64,000 nt of DNA from Alkalibacterium sp034520745 (GCA_034520745.1 JAXHNF010000009.1:33722-97721), one strand, 5' to 3'; shown: positions 8,097 through 18,857, numbered from the stretch's first letter. Translations and numbers: made by a program. The notes: generated by a model from the sequence alone, not told the origin.

Positions 8097-9437
8097 ATGA
8101 TGAAAATAACGAAAGAAACACTGGATACATATAAAAACAGATACGATCAGAACGCAGCGAATAAAGTTGTACAGAATGCGATTGCCAAAGTCGGGATCAA
8201 TAAATCTTCTGCTGACAACAATATGACCCGTCGTCATAATTTTGTTTTCTCTCATGAAACAGAAAAGGGAGAGATAACGAATCAGAAATCAAGCGGACGC
8301 TGCTGGATGTTTGCGGCACTGAATACGGCCCGTGTCGATACGATGAAGAAACTGAACGTGAAGACTTTTGAGTTTTCTCAAAATTATACCCTGTTTTGGG
8401 ACAAGCTCGAGAAATCTAATTATTTTCTGGACAGTATGATCGAAACCGCGGATGAACCGCTAAACTCAAGGCTAGTCCAGCATCTGCTGACGGATCCTGT
8501 ACAGGACGGAGGACAGTGGGACATGTTTTCAGGCATTCTAGAAAAATACGGAGCAGTCCCCAAATCCGCCATGCCCGAAACGTATCACTCTTCCAACACG
8601 AGAGAGCTTAATCAGCTGCTTACAGCAAAACTGAGAGACTTTGCCGCAAAACTGAGAGTGAGCTATACAAATGGTAAAACGAAAGAAGAGCTTGTTGAAC
8701 AGAAAGACGGGTACCTGTACTTTGTTTATTCACTGCTGGTCAAGACGTTAGGAGAAGTGCCGGAAACATTCACTTATGAATACCGGGACAAAGATGAATC
8801 CTTCCACCGCATCAGCGATATCACTCCACAGGATTTCTTTGAAAAATATGTGGAATGGGATCTGGAAGAGCGCATCAGTCTGATCAATGCCCCGACAGAA
8901 GATAAGCCTTTTGGCAAAGCCTATACGGTTAAATATCTGGGAACAATCAAAGAAGCCAAGCCGATAAATTATGTCAACGCGCCTATAGAAGCATTAAAAG
9001 AAGCTGCTGTGAAATCGATCAAAGACGGCGAACCCGTATGGTTTGGCTGTGATGTAGGCAAGATGCTGGACCGCGAGGCCGGTATCATGGATGACAGAGC
9101 GTATGACTATGAAGCAACGTTAGGCGAGCCTGTTGAACTGACAAAGGCTCAGCGGCTGGATTATGGAGAAAGTCTGCTGACTCATGCGATGGTGTTTGTC
9201 GGTGTCGACCTGGATGATGAAGGAAATCCGATCAAATGGAAAGTTGAAAACAGCTGGGGAGATAAAAATGGTGATAAAGGCTTGTATTCAATGACCGACA
9301 AGTGGTTTGAAGAATATAATTATCAGGTGGCCGTTAAACGTAAATATATCGATGAAAAATGGCTTAAAGCGCTGGAAGAACCTGTGGTGGAACTGGAACC
9401 GTGGGATCCAATGGGGGCTTTGGCTAGGGTCAAGTAA
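8097..9437 (+). CDS. pepC: Aminopeptidase C (C1B, bleomycin-hydrolase type)
   Basis: An intact 446-aa cytoplasmic cysteine peptidase that removes N-terminal residues from peptides. The catalytic Cys lies in SSGRCWMFAALN, the His in LTHAMVFVGVD and the Asn in WKVENSWGDKNGDKG. The length and ending agree with PepC of lactic acid bacteria. GGGAGATG precedes ATG 8097, and ATG 8100 is an alternative. The gene is monocistronic between a palindromic promoter and a terminator. Confidence 0.95.
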   Translation: MMKITKETLDTYKNRYDQNAANKVVQNAIAKVGINKSSADNNMTRRHNFVFSHETEKGEITNQKSSGRCWMFAALNTARVDTMKKLNVKTFEFSQNYTLFWDKLEKSNYFLDSMIETADEPLNSRLVQHLLTDPVQDGGQWDMFSGILEKYGAVPKSAMPETYHSSNTRELNQLLTAKLRDFAAKLRVSYTNGKTKEELVEQKDGYLYFVYSLLVKTLGEVPETFTYEYRDKDESFHRISDITPQDFFEKYVEWDLEERISLINAPTEDKPFGKAYTVKYLGTIKEAKPINYVNAPIEALKEAAVKSIKDGEPVWFGCDVGKMLDREAGIMDDRAYDYEATLGEPVELTKAQRLDYGESLLTHAMVFVGVDLDDEGNPIKWKVENSWGDKNGDKGLYSMTDKWFEEYNYQVAVKRKYIDEKWLKALEEPVVELEPWDPMGALARVK

Positions 9438-9514
9438 ACATCGAATTTAATTGGCATTACTCGGACCTGAATAAATCTGAGCATGCCGAACGAACAGAAG
9501 GTAAATATAAATAA

Positions 9515-9562
9515 AAGGGAAGAGGCTGGGGCTAATTAGTCCTAGTCTCTTCCCTGTTTTTA
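9515..9562 (+). terminator. Terminator of pepC
   Basis: Stem AGGGAAGAGGCTGGG / CCTAGTCTCTTCCCT (with G-T pairs) followed by GTTTTTATT. Confidence 0.8.
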
Positions 9563-9835
9563 TTGCATCATTCTTAGAGCCAGGAGAATGGACGAGCTCA
9601 GGGTACCGCCGATAAGAAAGTACATGATCATCTGAATGAGGGTAAACCACCTGGTGTTTTCTGATGAATTCTCTTCATCAGCTAATTTTGCTGAATAGAT
9701 GAAATAACCGATACCTACGCCTATCCCTAGTATTGGCAGCATGCTCTGCATGTTGTATGGGCGAATGTACCCAAAAAAAAGCCCGGTGATAAATCCGATG
9801 AGCTGAAGTATTCTTCGTTTCTTTTTCTGAGACAT
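9560..9835 (-). CDS. Small integral membrane protein
   Basis: 91 aa. MSQKKKRR is followed by two or three hydrophobic helices (ILQLIGFITGLFFGYI, MLPILGIGVGIGYFIY and FTLIQMIMYFLIGGTLSSSI). ATG 9835 with GGAGGGG 7 bases upstream is preferred to an upstream ATG at 9865. I do not recognise the family. It lies downstream of the AbgT-type transporter on the same strand, 70 bases apart, so the two may be co-transcribed. Confidence 0.7.
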   Translation of the reverse strand: MSQKKKRRILQLIGFITGLFFGYIRPYNMQSMLPILGIGVGIGYFIYSAKLADEENSSENTRWFTLIQMIMYFLIGGTLSSSILLALRMMQ

Positions 9836-9905
9836 GATTGAACCCCTCCGATATAAAAAAGACATGTTCTCAATATTGAGAACATGTCATCTTCAATTTA
9901 ATTTA

Positions 9906-11439
9906 TTATACTATGATTTGTGCGCCAGGACCTAATGGTAAGCCTATGACGTACCAGATGATCAAGAGTAATGTCCAGGTGATCAGGAATGCAATACTGT
10001 ATGAAAGCATTGTTGAAATGATCGTACCCAGTCCGCTCTTTTCATCGTAACGTTTAGCAAATACAAGGATCATTGCGAAATAACTCATCAGTGGTGAAAT
10101 GATGTTTGTTGATGAGTCAGCGATACGGTAAGCCATCAATGTCATTTCAGGTGCAATGTTTACTTCGTACAGCATTGGAGCAAAGACTGGAGCCATGATA
10201 GCCCATTTTGCTGAAGCTGACCCGATAAACAAGTTAATGAACGCCGTAACGATAATGAAGGCTAAGATAAGTGGAAGACCAACAAATCCGATTGCTTCAA
10301 GGAATTCTGCTCCGCTTACAGCCAGGATCAATCCCAGGTTAGTGTAAGAGAAGTAATTGATGAACTGAGCAGCAAAGAAAGCAAGGACCAGGTAGCCACC
10401 CATTGAACTCATGGACTCAGACATACCTTTAACCAAGTCATGTGAGGTCTGGATCTTGCCTGTTGTTTTACCGTAGAAGTAACCTGGTACGGCAAACAGC
10501 AGCAAGATCATGAAGAGCAGACCGTTTCTCAAGAAGTTGTCTAGTGTCATAACACCTTCATCGTTGAGCGCTCTTAACGCACCGTTTTCCGGAACCATCA
10601 GGAAGGCCATTATACCTAAGAAAACAAGTAAAGCGATCAGTGCATTACGCATCCCTTTGTTTTCCAGATCTGTAATGGGTTCATCATTCGGCTTGTAGCT
10701 TCCGTCATATTCACCCAGTCTCGGTTCGACGATTTTTTCGGTCACGATGGCCCCCACAGCTGTAAGTATAAATGTAGAGACGATCATGAAGTACCAGTTA
10801 GCTGTAACAGCTACGTCATAGTTGATACCGCCTGAAGTCAGAGCTTCATTTGTAATACCAACGAGTAGTGCATCTGTTGGACCGAAAATCAGGTTAGCTG
10901 AGAATCCGGCAGATACCCCGGCGAAGGCCGCAGCCAGACCGGCAATCGGATGACGTCCGGCACCTGCAAAGATAATAGCTCCTAATGGAATAACAACAAC
11001 GTAACCGGCATCGGATGCGATATTAGAAATAATACCGGCAAAGACCACAGAAGCAGTCAGCAGTCCGGTTGGAACGTTTCTGCAGAAGTTTTTTAAGGGC
11101 GCTTGAGATCAGACCTGACCATTCAGCGACACCTACACCGAGCATAGCAACAAGTACTGTTCCTAAAGGTGCGAAGCCTGTGAAGTTACCGACCGCACTG
11201 TTGAAAATATGGGCAAGGCCATCACCTGACATCAATGAAACGGCTTCGACTGTTACGAAGTCTCCTTCGCTTGCGTTGAAATATTCTACTGGCGCTCCAA
11301 AACGGGCGGCAAGTTCGGATACCACGATGATAGCGAGAGCTAGTATAATGAATATAATAACTGGATGAGGTAAAGCATTACCTACACGCTCGATAAAACC
11401 GAGAAATCCTTTGTTTGAATTCTTTTCAGAATCACTCAT
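9906..11439 (-). CDS. AbgT-family transporter (frameshifted)
   Basis: About 510 aa. A hydrophobic transporter of the p-aminobenzoyl-glutamate family with GFIERVGNALPHPVIIFI at the start, SNIASDAGYVVVIPLGA, and SSTNIISPLMSYFAMILVFA near the end. One frameshift near 11090 falls in an A6 run between SALKK and RNVPTGLLTASVVF. Family members import aminobenzoyl-glutamate or export antimetabolites such as sulfonamides; the substrate here is not shown. The start at 11439 has a GGAGGAAAT site. Confidence 0.85.
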
Positions 11440-11705
11440 TTTATTTCCTCCTTATATTTTAAATGAAATTAAGTTCTAATCTTACAAATCATATTAATGA
11501 GGGAATCATAAGTAAGATTAAAATTTAGCTCCACTTCTTATTGTACTATAAATTCTATTCTAATACAAAACACATGATATTATCAATAGAATATAACTAA
11601 TTATTATTGAAAAGTGTAAAAAAATATGGTTCTGTAACATTTCTCCTGACCAATACGTCCTTTTGGAAGCTATAAGTGTAAAAAAAAAACGAAGTATAAT
11701 TAAAA
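11440..11705. other. Divergent intergenic region with a 9+9 bp inverted repeat
   Basis: The AT-rich control region between the AbgT gene (minus) and the thioesterase (plus). TAATCTTAC (11477-11485) and GTAAGATTA (11512-11520) are exact inverted repeats 26 bases apart, in the leader of the AbgT gene. They could form a leader hairpin or a pair of operator half-sites. No gene was seen. Confidence 0.5.
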
Positions 11706-11734
11706 TTGTAAATATGGCCGATTCCTTTTATAAT
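11706..11734 (+). promoter_or_regulatory. Promoter of the acyl-ACP thioesterase gene
   Basis: TTGTAA (11706-11711), 17 bases, TATAAT (11729-11734), then AAGGAG at 11751 before the start codon. Confidence 0.7.
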
Positions 11735-11758
11735 TTAGTCAGACAAATCAAAGGAGAA

Positions 11759-12509
11759 ATGAATGTGAACAATTCCTATAAACAAAAGCTGAAGATTTCC
11801 TACTATATGTGTGACCGTACCCAGGATCTGACGCTGTCCATGCTGGTCAACTTGCTGCTGGATGTCTCAGAAAACCACTCGGCTCAGTTGGGTAGAGAAG
11901 AAGCGGTCATCAGAGAAATGGGATTCAGCTGGATCATACTGAGGTATGAGTTCAACGTGAACCGGATGCCCGAGGTATAAAGAAAATGTTGAGATTGAAA
12001 CTTTTGCAACAGAGTACAACAAGCTGTTTACATATCGCGAGTTTATTGTTCGAGACAGTGAAGAGAATGAACTGGTAAAAGTCAGGACGACATTTGCACT
12101 GATGAAGAATGATGACCGAAAGATGGCCAGGATCCCTGACAAGGTCGTAGAACCTTACAAGGCTGTCTTCGCCAGGAGGATACGTCGAGATCTGAAGCCG
12201 AACGCTCCAGATCCATCAGCAACTGCTGAAAAAGACTATATCGTACGCTATTTTGATATCGACGGAAACCAGCACGTCAATAATTCCCGGTATATCGAAT
12301 GGCTTCTCGATAGTCTGAACCCTTCTTTTTTATCGTCACATCAGCTGCATCATGGGATCATCACCTTTGACAAAGAAGTGAAGGAAGGCGATGAAGTGAG
12401 GAGCAAGGTTTCTGACCGAGTAGATGACGGAGACATTTACACAGATCACCAGATTCTCGTCGGTGAAACGGTCCATGCTTCAGCCAGCTTTAAATGGAAA
12501 ACGAATTAG
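11759..12509 (+). CDS. Acyl-ACP thioesterase, FatA-like (frameshifted)
   Basis: About 249 aa with two hot-dog folds. MCDRTQDLTLSMLVNLLLDVSENHSAQLG and GFSWIILRYEF form the N-terminal hot-dog. YFDIDGNQHVNNSRYIEWLLD carries the D-N-x-H-V-N-N catalytic pattern of the second. An extra G near 11975 breaks the frame between NRMP and RYKENVEIETF. It should release fatty acids from acyl-ACP in the cytoplasm. ATG 11759 is close to AAGGAG; GTG 11765 has better spacing. Such genes are common in lactic acid bacteria. Confidence 0.85.
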
Positions 12510-12524
12510 GAGGGGGCTACAGAT

Positions 12525-13487
12525 ATGGTTACGATCAAGGATATCGCCAAAGAGGCGGGCGTAGCAAAAAGCACGGTCTCGAGGTATTTGAATAATGGTT
12601 CGGTCAGCCCCAAGACAAGGGAAAAGATAGAGGCCATCGTGAAGAAGAAGGGATATAAGCCGAATACGTTTGCCCGAAGCCTGAAAGCGCAGAAGACGAA
12701 TATGATCGAGTAGTGATTATCCCACGGCTTGATTCTCCTTCCACAAACGAAGTCCTTTCCGGCATTGATTCCAAAGCTCACGAAAAAGGATACCAGCTGA
12801 TCATCACGAATGCCAACCAGGAAACGGAAAGAGAAATCGAAGACATTTATACCCTGGCCAAGCAGAAAGTGGACGGGATCATTTTTGGCAAAGGAAATAA
12901 CCGCAGGCACGACAGGCGATGCTGTAGGAGAAATTGGTTATTTCCGTTTCTTGGTTTTAGGACAGAAGACGCAGGATATACCATCGATCATTCATGATGA
13001 CTATGGTGCAGGAGAAAAAATCGCCACGGCATGCCTTGGAACTGGGGCATGAAAAATATTCTCTATTTCAATGTTTCAGCAGAAGACAAGGCAGTCGGAC
13101 GAGAGTCGTTTTAAAGGCTTTATCAATGAAGCATCTAAAAATAAAGCTGTGAAAGTGAAAGAAATCGAAACGTCATTCACAATGCGGTGAAGCCTATGAT
13201 ACGGCAATGATGGAACTGGAAGAGTCTGGAAGCAACCTTTATCGTAGGAGCCACGGATACCATCGCTCTGGCAATCATGAAAGCAGCCCATGATCTCGAT
13301 CTTAAGATATCCAGGTGATCTGTCGATAGCGGGGTATGGTGGATATGATCTGCTTTCCTTTATGTCACCGGCTTTGACTACGATCAAGTATCCGTATTTC
13401 GCTATTGGCGATCTGGCCATAGAGACCATTGAGAAAATGATTGCAGAAAACAGGAGACACCTCGGCATCAGAAATTATCCAATATAG
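12525..13487 (+). CDS. scrR: LacI-family sucrose operon repressor ScrR (many frameshifts)
   Basis: About 320 aa. The N-terminal helix-turn-helix is intact (TIKDIAKEAGVAKSTVSRYL) with the hinge NTFARSLKAQKTNMI. The sugar-binding core survives in pieces: VIIPRLDSPSTNEVLSGIDS, FIVGATDTIALAIMKAAHD, and DLSIAGYGGYDLLSFMSPAL. At least seven frameshifts occur between 12708 and 13320, and the exact C-terminus is uncertain. Its place before a PTS and a GH32 enzyme identifies it as the sucrose regulator. A palindrome GAACCGGTTC before scrA is its likely operator. Whether the gene is truly dead or badly sequenced cannot be told here. Confidence 0.75.
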
Positions 13488-13530
13488 TACTGGTCATTAA
13501 AGAAGACGACAAAGAAGTTAATATAAATGC

Positions 13531-13575
13531 TTTACAAGGAAAGCGTATTCATTTATACTGTAATAGAACCGGTTC
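13531..13575 (+). promoter_or_regulatory. scrA promoter with cre site and ScrR operator
   Basis: TTTACA (13531-13536), 17 bases, TATACT (13554-13559) is a strong promoter. GGAAAGCGTATTCA (13538-13551) in the spacer matches the CcpA cre consensus TGNAANCGNWNNCA except for its first base. GAACCGGTTC (13566-13575), a perfect CG-centred palindrome, sits at the expected transcription start and is the likely ScrR operator. All three elements are intact. Confidence 0.75.
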
Positions 13576-13615
13576 CACAAATGCTAGTGGACCAAAAAAA
13601 TGGAGGGATAATAAA

Positions 13616-15042
13616 ATGGCAAATAACAAGGAAATCGCTCAACAGGTAATCGATGCAATCGGCGGTAAAGAGAATGTCGACTCGGTCGCGCACTGTGCAA
13701 CGCGGCTGCGCATCATGGTGAACGACAAAGAACAGGTCAATGAAGCAGAGATAGAAAACATCGAAAAAGTGAAAGGGGTTTTTAACTCCGGTCAGTATCA
13801 GATCATTTTGGGTACGGGCACAGTCAACAAGATCTATGCAAAGAATAACCGGTCTGGGGTTTCAGCAACGACCAAAGGAGAAATGAAAGAAGAATCAAAA
13901 CAGCAGGGGAATGCCTTTCAACGGGCCATCCGTACCTTCGGCGATGTCTTCGTTCCGATCATTCCCGTCCTTGTAGCGACGGGACTCTTTATGGGGCTGC
14001 GGGGCTTATTCACATCAGGAACAGGTTCTGGCCGTAGTTTGGTCTGGTTCCTGGAAGACATCAGCGCTGAACTTTCTGTTGTATACCCAAGTGCTGACAG
14101 ATACAGCGTTTGCCTTCCTTCCCGCGCTCGTCGCGTGGTCAGCCTTCCAGAGTGTTCGGCGGCTCGCGGGTCATCGGTATCGTTTTCAGGTCTGATGCTG
14201 GTCAATCCAGCCCTGCCCAATGCTTATGCCGTAGCGGGCGGAGACGCTTCACCCGATTTATATGCTTGGTTTCATCCCTGTCGATTAGGTTATCAGGGAA
14301 CTGTCCTGCCTGCATTCATTGCCGGTTATGTCGGGGTCGAAAGTTGAAAAATGGTTCAGGAAGTCGTACCTGAAACCCTGGACTTACTTGGTTTCACCAT
14401 TCGGAACGCTGCTGGTCATGAGTGTTACTGGCACTCTTTGTGATCGGCCCTGTCTTCCACTCGCTGGAAGAAGTCATCCTGGACCTTGTCGTCTTGGCTG
14501 CTGGGTCTGCCGTTTGGTCTGGCCGGGTATACTGATCGGCGGATCGCGCCAGATGCTTGTCATTACCGGTGTGCATCATATTTTCAACTTCCTTGAAGAT
14601 CCAGCTGCTGGCAAACACGGATGTCAATCCTTTCAACGGCATCATTACTACAGGTATTGCCGCGCAGGGTGGAGCGACACTCGCTGTGGCAATGAAGACT
14701 GAATGCAAGAAACTGAAAGCTCTGGCATACCCGTCTACACTGTCAGCTTTTCTGGGATATAACAGAACCGGCGATTTTTGGTGTCAATCTCCGTTACATC
14801 AAACCTTTTGTATTCGGCTTGGTCGGAGGGGCAGCAGGTGGTTTCATGGGTGATATTCTGAGCCTGGAAGCATCCGGAATGGCCGTGACCGTTATCCCGG
14901 GCACGCTGTCTTTATCTGGACGGACAGATAGGACTGGTATATCCTGTCTAATGTCGTTGCTATCGGTGTGGCTTTTGCCCTCACTTATATGTTCGGATAC
15001 TCGGATAAAATCGAAGAAGACATTGAAGGATCGAAAGCTTAA
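13616..15042 (+). CDS. scrA: PTS sucrose-specific EIIBC component (many frameshifts)
   Basis: About 470 aa when repaired. The IIB domain starts MANNKEIAQQVIDAIGGKEN and has the phosphorylated cysteine in AHCATRLRIMV. IIC membrane segments follow, e.g. FGDVFVPIIPVLVATGLFMG, GYQGTVLPAFIAGYVG, LIGGSRQMLVITGVHHIFNF and GIAAQGGATLAVAMKT, ending SDKIEEDIEGSKA. Six or more indels shift the frame between 14040 and 14950. The protein brings sucrose into the cell as sucrose-6-phosphate. TGGAGGG precedes the ATG. There is no IIA domain, so a glucose-type IIA from elsewhere would be needed. Confidence 0.82.
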
Positions 15043-15059
15043 TTACTAGGAGGAATAAC

Positions 15060-16465
15060 ATGATAGAAGAACGCAAGACAAAAATATTCTGTCCACTATC
15101 ATCTGCGTGCACCGCAGGGACTAATTCGAATGATCCAGGACGGCCTAATCTACTTCAAGGGACAGTATCACGTCTTTCTTCAGTGGAACCCTGAAGGCAC
15201 GACCCATGCAAATAAGACATGGGGGCATGCCGTATCAGATGACCTGATTGAGTGGACTTATTTAGAACCTGCCCTGAAACCTGACTGGACTGGTTCGATG
15301 AGGACGGCTGCTATTCCGGCAGTGCTTTTGAGAAAGATGGCAAACTGTTTCTGTTTTACACAGGTAATGTCAGAAATGATAAAGGAGACAGAGAGAGCTA
15401 TCAGTGTCTGGCTGTTTCAGAGGACGGCATTCACTTCGAAAAGAAAGGCCCGCTGTTTGACCATCCAGGCGACTGCACGGCTCATCTGAGGGATCCGAAA
15501 GTGTGGCAGCAGGATGATGTCTACTGGATGATCCTGGGTGCCCAGACACTGGATTTGAAAGGGACCGCACTCCTGTACCGTTCAGACGATCTGCTCGGAC
15601 TGGTCATTTCGCAGGTGAATTTACAGAATGCTTTACCTGATTTTGGCTACATGTGGGGAATGCCCGATGTATTGAAACTGGCTGAAAGGGATGTGTTTGT
15701 TTTTCACCTCAAGGTATAGAGCAAAAGGGTGACAAATACAAAAACATTTATCAAGACGGGCTGCAGTGTAGGACAGGTCCATCAGGGCGCGTTCACCGCA
15801 GACGGGGAAGAATTTACTGAAATGGACCGCGGCTTTGAATTCTACGCTCCCCAGTCGTTTCGAAAGACCAGTCTTGGGAGGACGACAATTCTTTCGGTGG
15901 ATCGGAACCATGCTACAGCAACCTCAAGGCTAGCAGTGCCGGAGCAATCGGAAGATGGGTGGATCCAGGTGATCTGACACTTCCAAGAAGAAGCGAAACT
16001 TCGGTGATGGAAGACTCGTCCAGCAGCCTGTTCGAAGAATTAGAGGCATTGAGAAAGCAGTCGTCTGATTACCTTGAAGACGTTTACGGAAAGACGGCCT
16101 CACATTTTCGAGCACCGGGACTCCAGGAATTCGTCATTGCGTGGCACGAGGCAGCCTCATCCTTTTCGTGGACTCTTCGCAGTGAAGTGACAGTGAACTA
16201 CGACTCAGCGGAGAAACGAGTCACTGTGGAACGGACGAACTGGGCTACGGGCAGCACGGGAAACGAGAAGCGTGACCTTGATGGCTCCTCTGAAAACAGT
16301 TCAGCTGTTTCTCGAGGATAAGCATGATGGAACTTTATCTGAATGACGGTCGTGAGGTCTTTGCGCTGACCGTATTTCAACGAAGAAGAACAGACCAGAT
16401 GGGAATGGAAAAAATCCAGACTTGGCTGGAGCAGGTTTGAGTTCAGCTCGATGTGTTTGAACTGA
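15060..16465 (+). CDS. scrB: Sucrose-6-phosphate hydrolase, GH32 (many frameshifts)
   Basis: About 465 aa when repaired. GH32 landmarks can be read across frames: a NDPDG-like nucleophile motif near 15130 followed by LIYFKGQYHVFLQWNP, then AHLRDPKVWQ (RDP motif), then the region of the ECPD motif near 15655. There two opposite indels give GMPDV instead of ECPDV. AVPEQSEDGWIQV is also visible, and the C-terminal sandwich has LYLNDGREVFALTV. At least eight indels are present. The stop is at 16440 or 16465, depending on the last frame. It cleaves sucrose-6-phosphate to glucose-6-phosphate and fructose. AGGAGG precedes ATG 15060. Confidence 0.8.
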
Positions 16466-16502
16466 AAAGAACACTTGAACTTTGACGAATTGTGCATTAG
16501 AA

Positions 16503-16545
16503 CAGCAGCGCTCATACCCTGAAATGGGGACAGGCGCTGCTTTTA
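16503..16545 (+). terminator. Terminator of the sucrose operon
   Basis: Stem AGCAGCGCT (16503-16511) / AGGCGCTGCT (16532-16541) with inner CCC/GGG pairing and a TTTT tail. Confidence 0.65.
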
Positions 16546-16556
16546 CATTGTATGAT

Positions 16557-17527
16557 TTAATCAAAACTTTTTTTTATCAGTTCACTTGAATTTTTCTGTT
16601 CCAGGATGATCTGGAGCTTGATTCGCGCTTTGATCCCTGTTCAGTACCGGGAGCGAAAATGGTGCCCAGTTCTTTCAGGTGTTTGCCGCCTCCTTTATAG
16701 GCATAAATATCTTGCGCAATACCATTAAAGGCCCGGGATGTTATAACGATAGCTACATGATTATTCAGCAGTTTTTTTATACCCGACAGTGTTTCCGGCG
16801 GCATGTTTCCCGCACCCAGTGCTTCGATCACTAACCCGTCAATATCGGCTGCAGCCAGTGCATCGAACAGCGTGCTGTCCATTCCTGCATAAGCTTTGAT
16901 CAAACACACATTTTTAGTGATGGCTTCAATAGGATAAGTTTCATCGAAAACCAGTTTCTGATAGAAACGGACTTCATGCTTGGAAACGATACCTATGGGT
17001 CCGAAAGTCGGTGTCCGGAAGGTTGCGACATTGGTCGTGTGTGTTTTTGTAACGTAGCGGGCCGTATGTATCTCTTCATTCATAACGACCAGCACGCCTT
17101 TGTCTTTTGCATCATCGGATAAAGCTGTCCAGATGGCATTTTGAAGGTTGCTGATGCCGTCTGAGCCGATCTCGTCAGTCGGCCGCATTGCGCCGGTCAA
17201 TACGATGGGGAAAGGCGCATTTAAAGTCAGCTCCAGAAAGTAGGCGGTCTCTTCCAGTGTGTCCGTTCCATGTGTGATCACGGCGCCGTCATAGCGGTCG
17301 TCATCAACAGCTTCAGACAACCTTTTTTGGATGTCCAGCATATGATGAAGCGTGACATGCGGAGATGGCAGCTGGAAAATGTCTTCTTCAACGATTTCGA
17401 TGTTTTCTTCAAATAACTGACTGTACTTATGCAGTGGGTGTTCTTCGCTTGGCTTCACTGCGCCAGTTCTTTGATCGGTACTCATGGAGATCGTACCGCC
17501 GGTATGCAGAAGTAAGATTCGTTTCAC
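16557..17527 (-). CDS. ansA: L-asparaginase, type I (frameshift at C-terminus)
   Basis: About 322 aa. It converts asparagine to aspartate and ammonia in the cytoplasm. KRILLLHTGGTISM carries the first catalytic threonine and AVITHGTDTLEETAYFLEL the second (TDT), with GAMRPTDEIGSDG following. GTG 17527 is the natural start, one base after the upstream MBL stop codon. An indel near 16645 replaces the true end; in the restored frame the protein ends GIKARIKLQIILEQKN and stops at 16557. It forms an operon with the MBL gene. Confidence 0.88.
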
Positions 17528-17528
17528 G

Positions 17529-18165
17529 CTATCGTTCCTCTCTGTTTCTGAAATATGGGTTTGTCCGCTTTTCGTAGCCGATCGTTGTTGCGTCTTTATG
17601 TCCGGGATAGACAGTAAAGTCATCCGGCAGGACTAAAAGGTTTTTTTCGACAGCCGGAATCAGTTTAACCGGGTCGCTGCCCGGCAGGTCCGTCCGTCCA
17701 ATACTTCCCTTGAACAAGGCGTGCACCGGAGAAGACGCATTTATCTTCTCTGAAAATGAAACTGACCCCGCCCGGAGAGTGACCGGGTGTTTCTGCGACT
17801 TCAAAAGTAAAGGGCCCGATGGATAGGGTTTCTTTCGGGTCGAAGGTGTATTCAGCTGGTTGAGCTTTGATTTCATGTGTACTGTAAACGGACAGGTTCA
17901 GACCCGGATCTCCCAGCCAGTCCTGTTCTTTAGGGCTGACATAAACAGGGATGTCATAATCCACACGAATATCCTCCAGTGCACCGATATGATCATAATG
18001 GGTGTGCGTCAGTAAAATTGCCAGGGGTCTGACACCCAATGTTTCCAGTTCGTCTTTTATCTTGCTGGTTTCATCGCCCGGATCGATCACCAGGGCTTGA
18101 GCATCCGAATAGACGATATAACAGTTCTCTTCAATCACGCCAGTTTCGATCTGCTTCGACTTCAA
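17529..18165 (-). CDS. MBL-fold metallo-hydrolase, YqgX/glyoxalase II-like (frameshifted)
   Basis: About 212 aa. The zinc motif is THTHYDHIGAL, with ETPGHSPGGVSF and FKGSIGRTDLPGSD downstream, the pattern of YqgX-type metallo-beta-lactamase-fold hydrolases related to hydroxyacylglutathione hydrolase. One frameshift near 17740 lies just before ALFKGSIGRTD. The final histidine is in YPGHKDATTIGYEK. The substrate is unknown; a thioester is likely. The stop codon is one base from the ansA start, so the genes are coupled. Confidence 0.85.
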
Positions 18166-18306
18166 TCATTCACATGACCTCCTTCATTCATTACTCATTA
18201 TAACCAAACAGAGGACGTCTGTCGAAATATAAGCAGATTAATTGAGTTTGTGATGACGTTATCATAAACTGAAAGGTAGTGATAAAAATAGAAGGAGGAG
18301 TTCAAT

Positions 18307-18771
18307 ATGTCAACATCAGAAGTAAAAGATTGTCTTAATGGTATTTTAGCTACACAAGGGTTATTTTACACGAAGCTTCATCAGGCCCACTGGTACATCA
18401 AAGGGCACCATTTCTTTAACCTGCATGTGAAGCTGGAAGAATTTTATGATGAAATAACAGCACACATGGATGATACTGCAGAGAGACTGCTTCAGATCGG
18501 CGGAGAACCTTACTCAACACTCAAGCAGTTCATGGAACACTCGGCAATCCAGGAATCACCTGACAACAAATATACGCCGGAAGAACCGGTTGTCAAAATG
18601 ATCATCAAAGACTTTGAGATCCTGCGCGACGAACTGGCAAAAGGCATAGATCTGATAGACGAAAATAACGATGATGTCTCTGTGGATATGCTGATTGGTC
18701 AAAAAGCTTATGTCGACCAGGCTATCTGGATGCTATGGGCTTATTCAGGCAAGAATGCTTTAGGCGAATAA
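18307..18771 (+). CDS. dps: Dps-family ferritin-like DNA-protection protein
   Basis: Intact, 154 aa. Ferroxidase residues characteristic of Dps are visible in LHQAHWYIKGHHFFNLHVKL and DEITAHMDDTAERLLQIGG (H, H, D, E pattern). Dps forms a 12-mer shell that oxidises and stores iron with peroxide and protects DNA. GGAGGAG stands upstream. No PerR-like palindrome is visible in the 140-base upstream region, unlike the fetAB promoter. Confidence 0.95.
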   Translation: MSTSEVKDCLNGILATQGLFYTKLHQAHWYIKGHHFFNLHVKLEEFYDEITAHMDDTAERLLQIGGEPYSTLKQFMEHSAIQESPDNKYTPEEPVVKMIIKDFEILRDELAKGIDLIDENNDDVSVDMLIGQKAYVDQAIWMLWAYSGKNALGE

Positions 18772-18806
18772 TAAGCGATTAACTGAACCGTTTTTTAATA
18801 GCGATA

Positions 18807-18857
18807 AAACAGGTTGTTTCTGCTCCTTTAGACGAGTGGGAAACAGTCTGTTTTTTT
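18807..18857 (+). terminator. Terminator of dps
   Basis: Imperfect long stem AAACAGGTTGTTTCTGCTC (18807-18825) / GAGTGGGAAACAGTCTGTTT (18834-18853) with a T7 tail. Confidence 0.85.
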
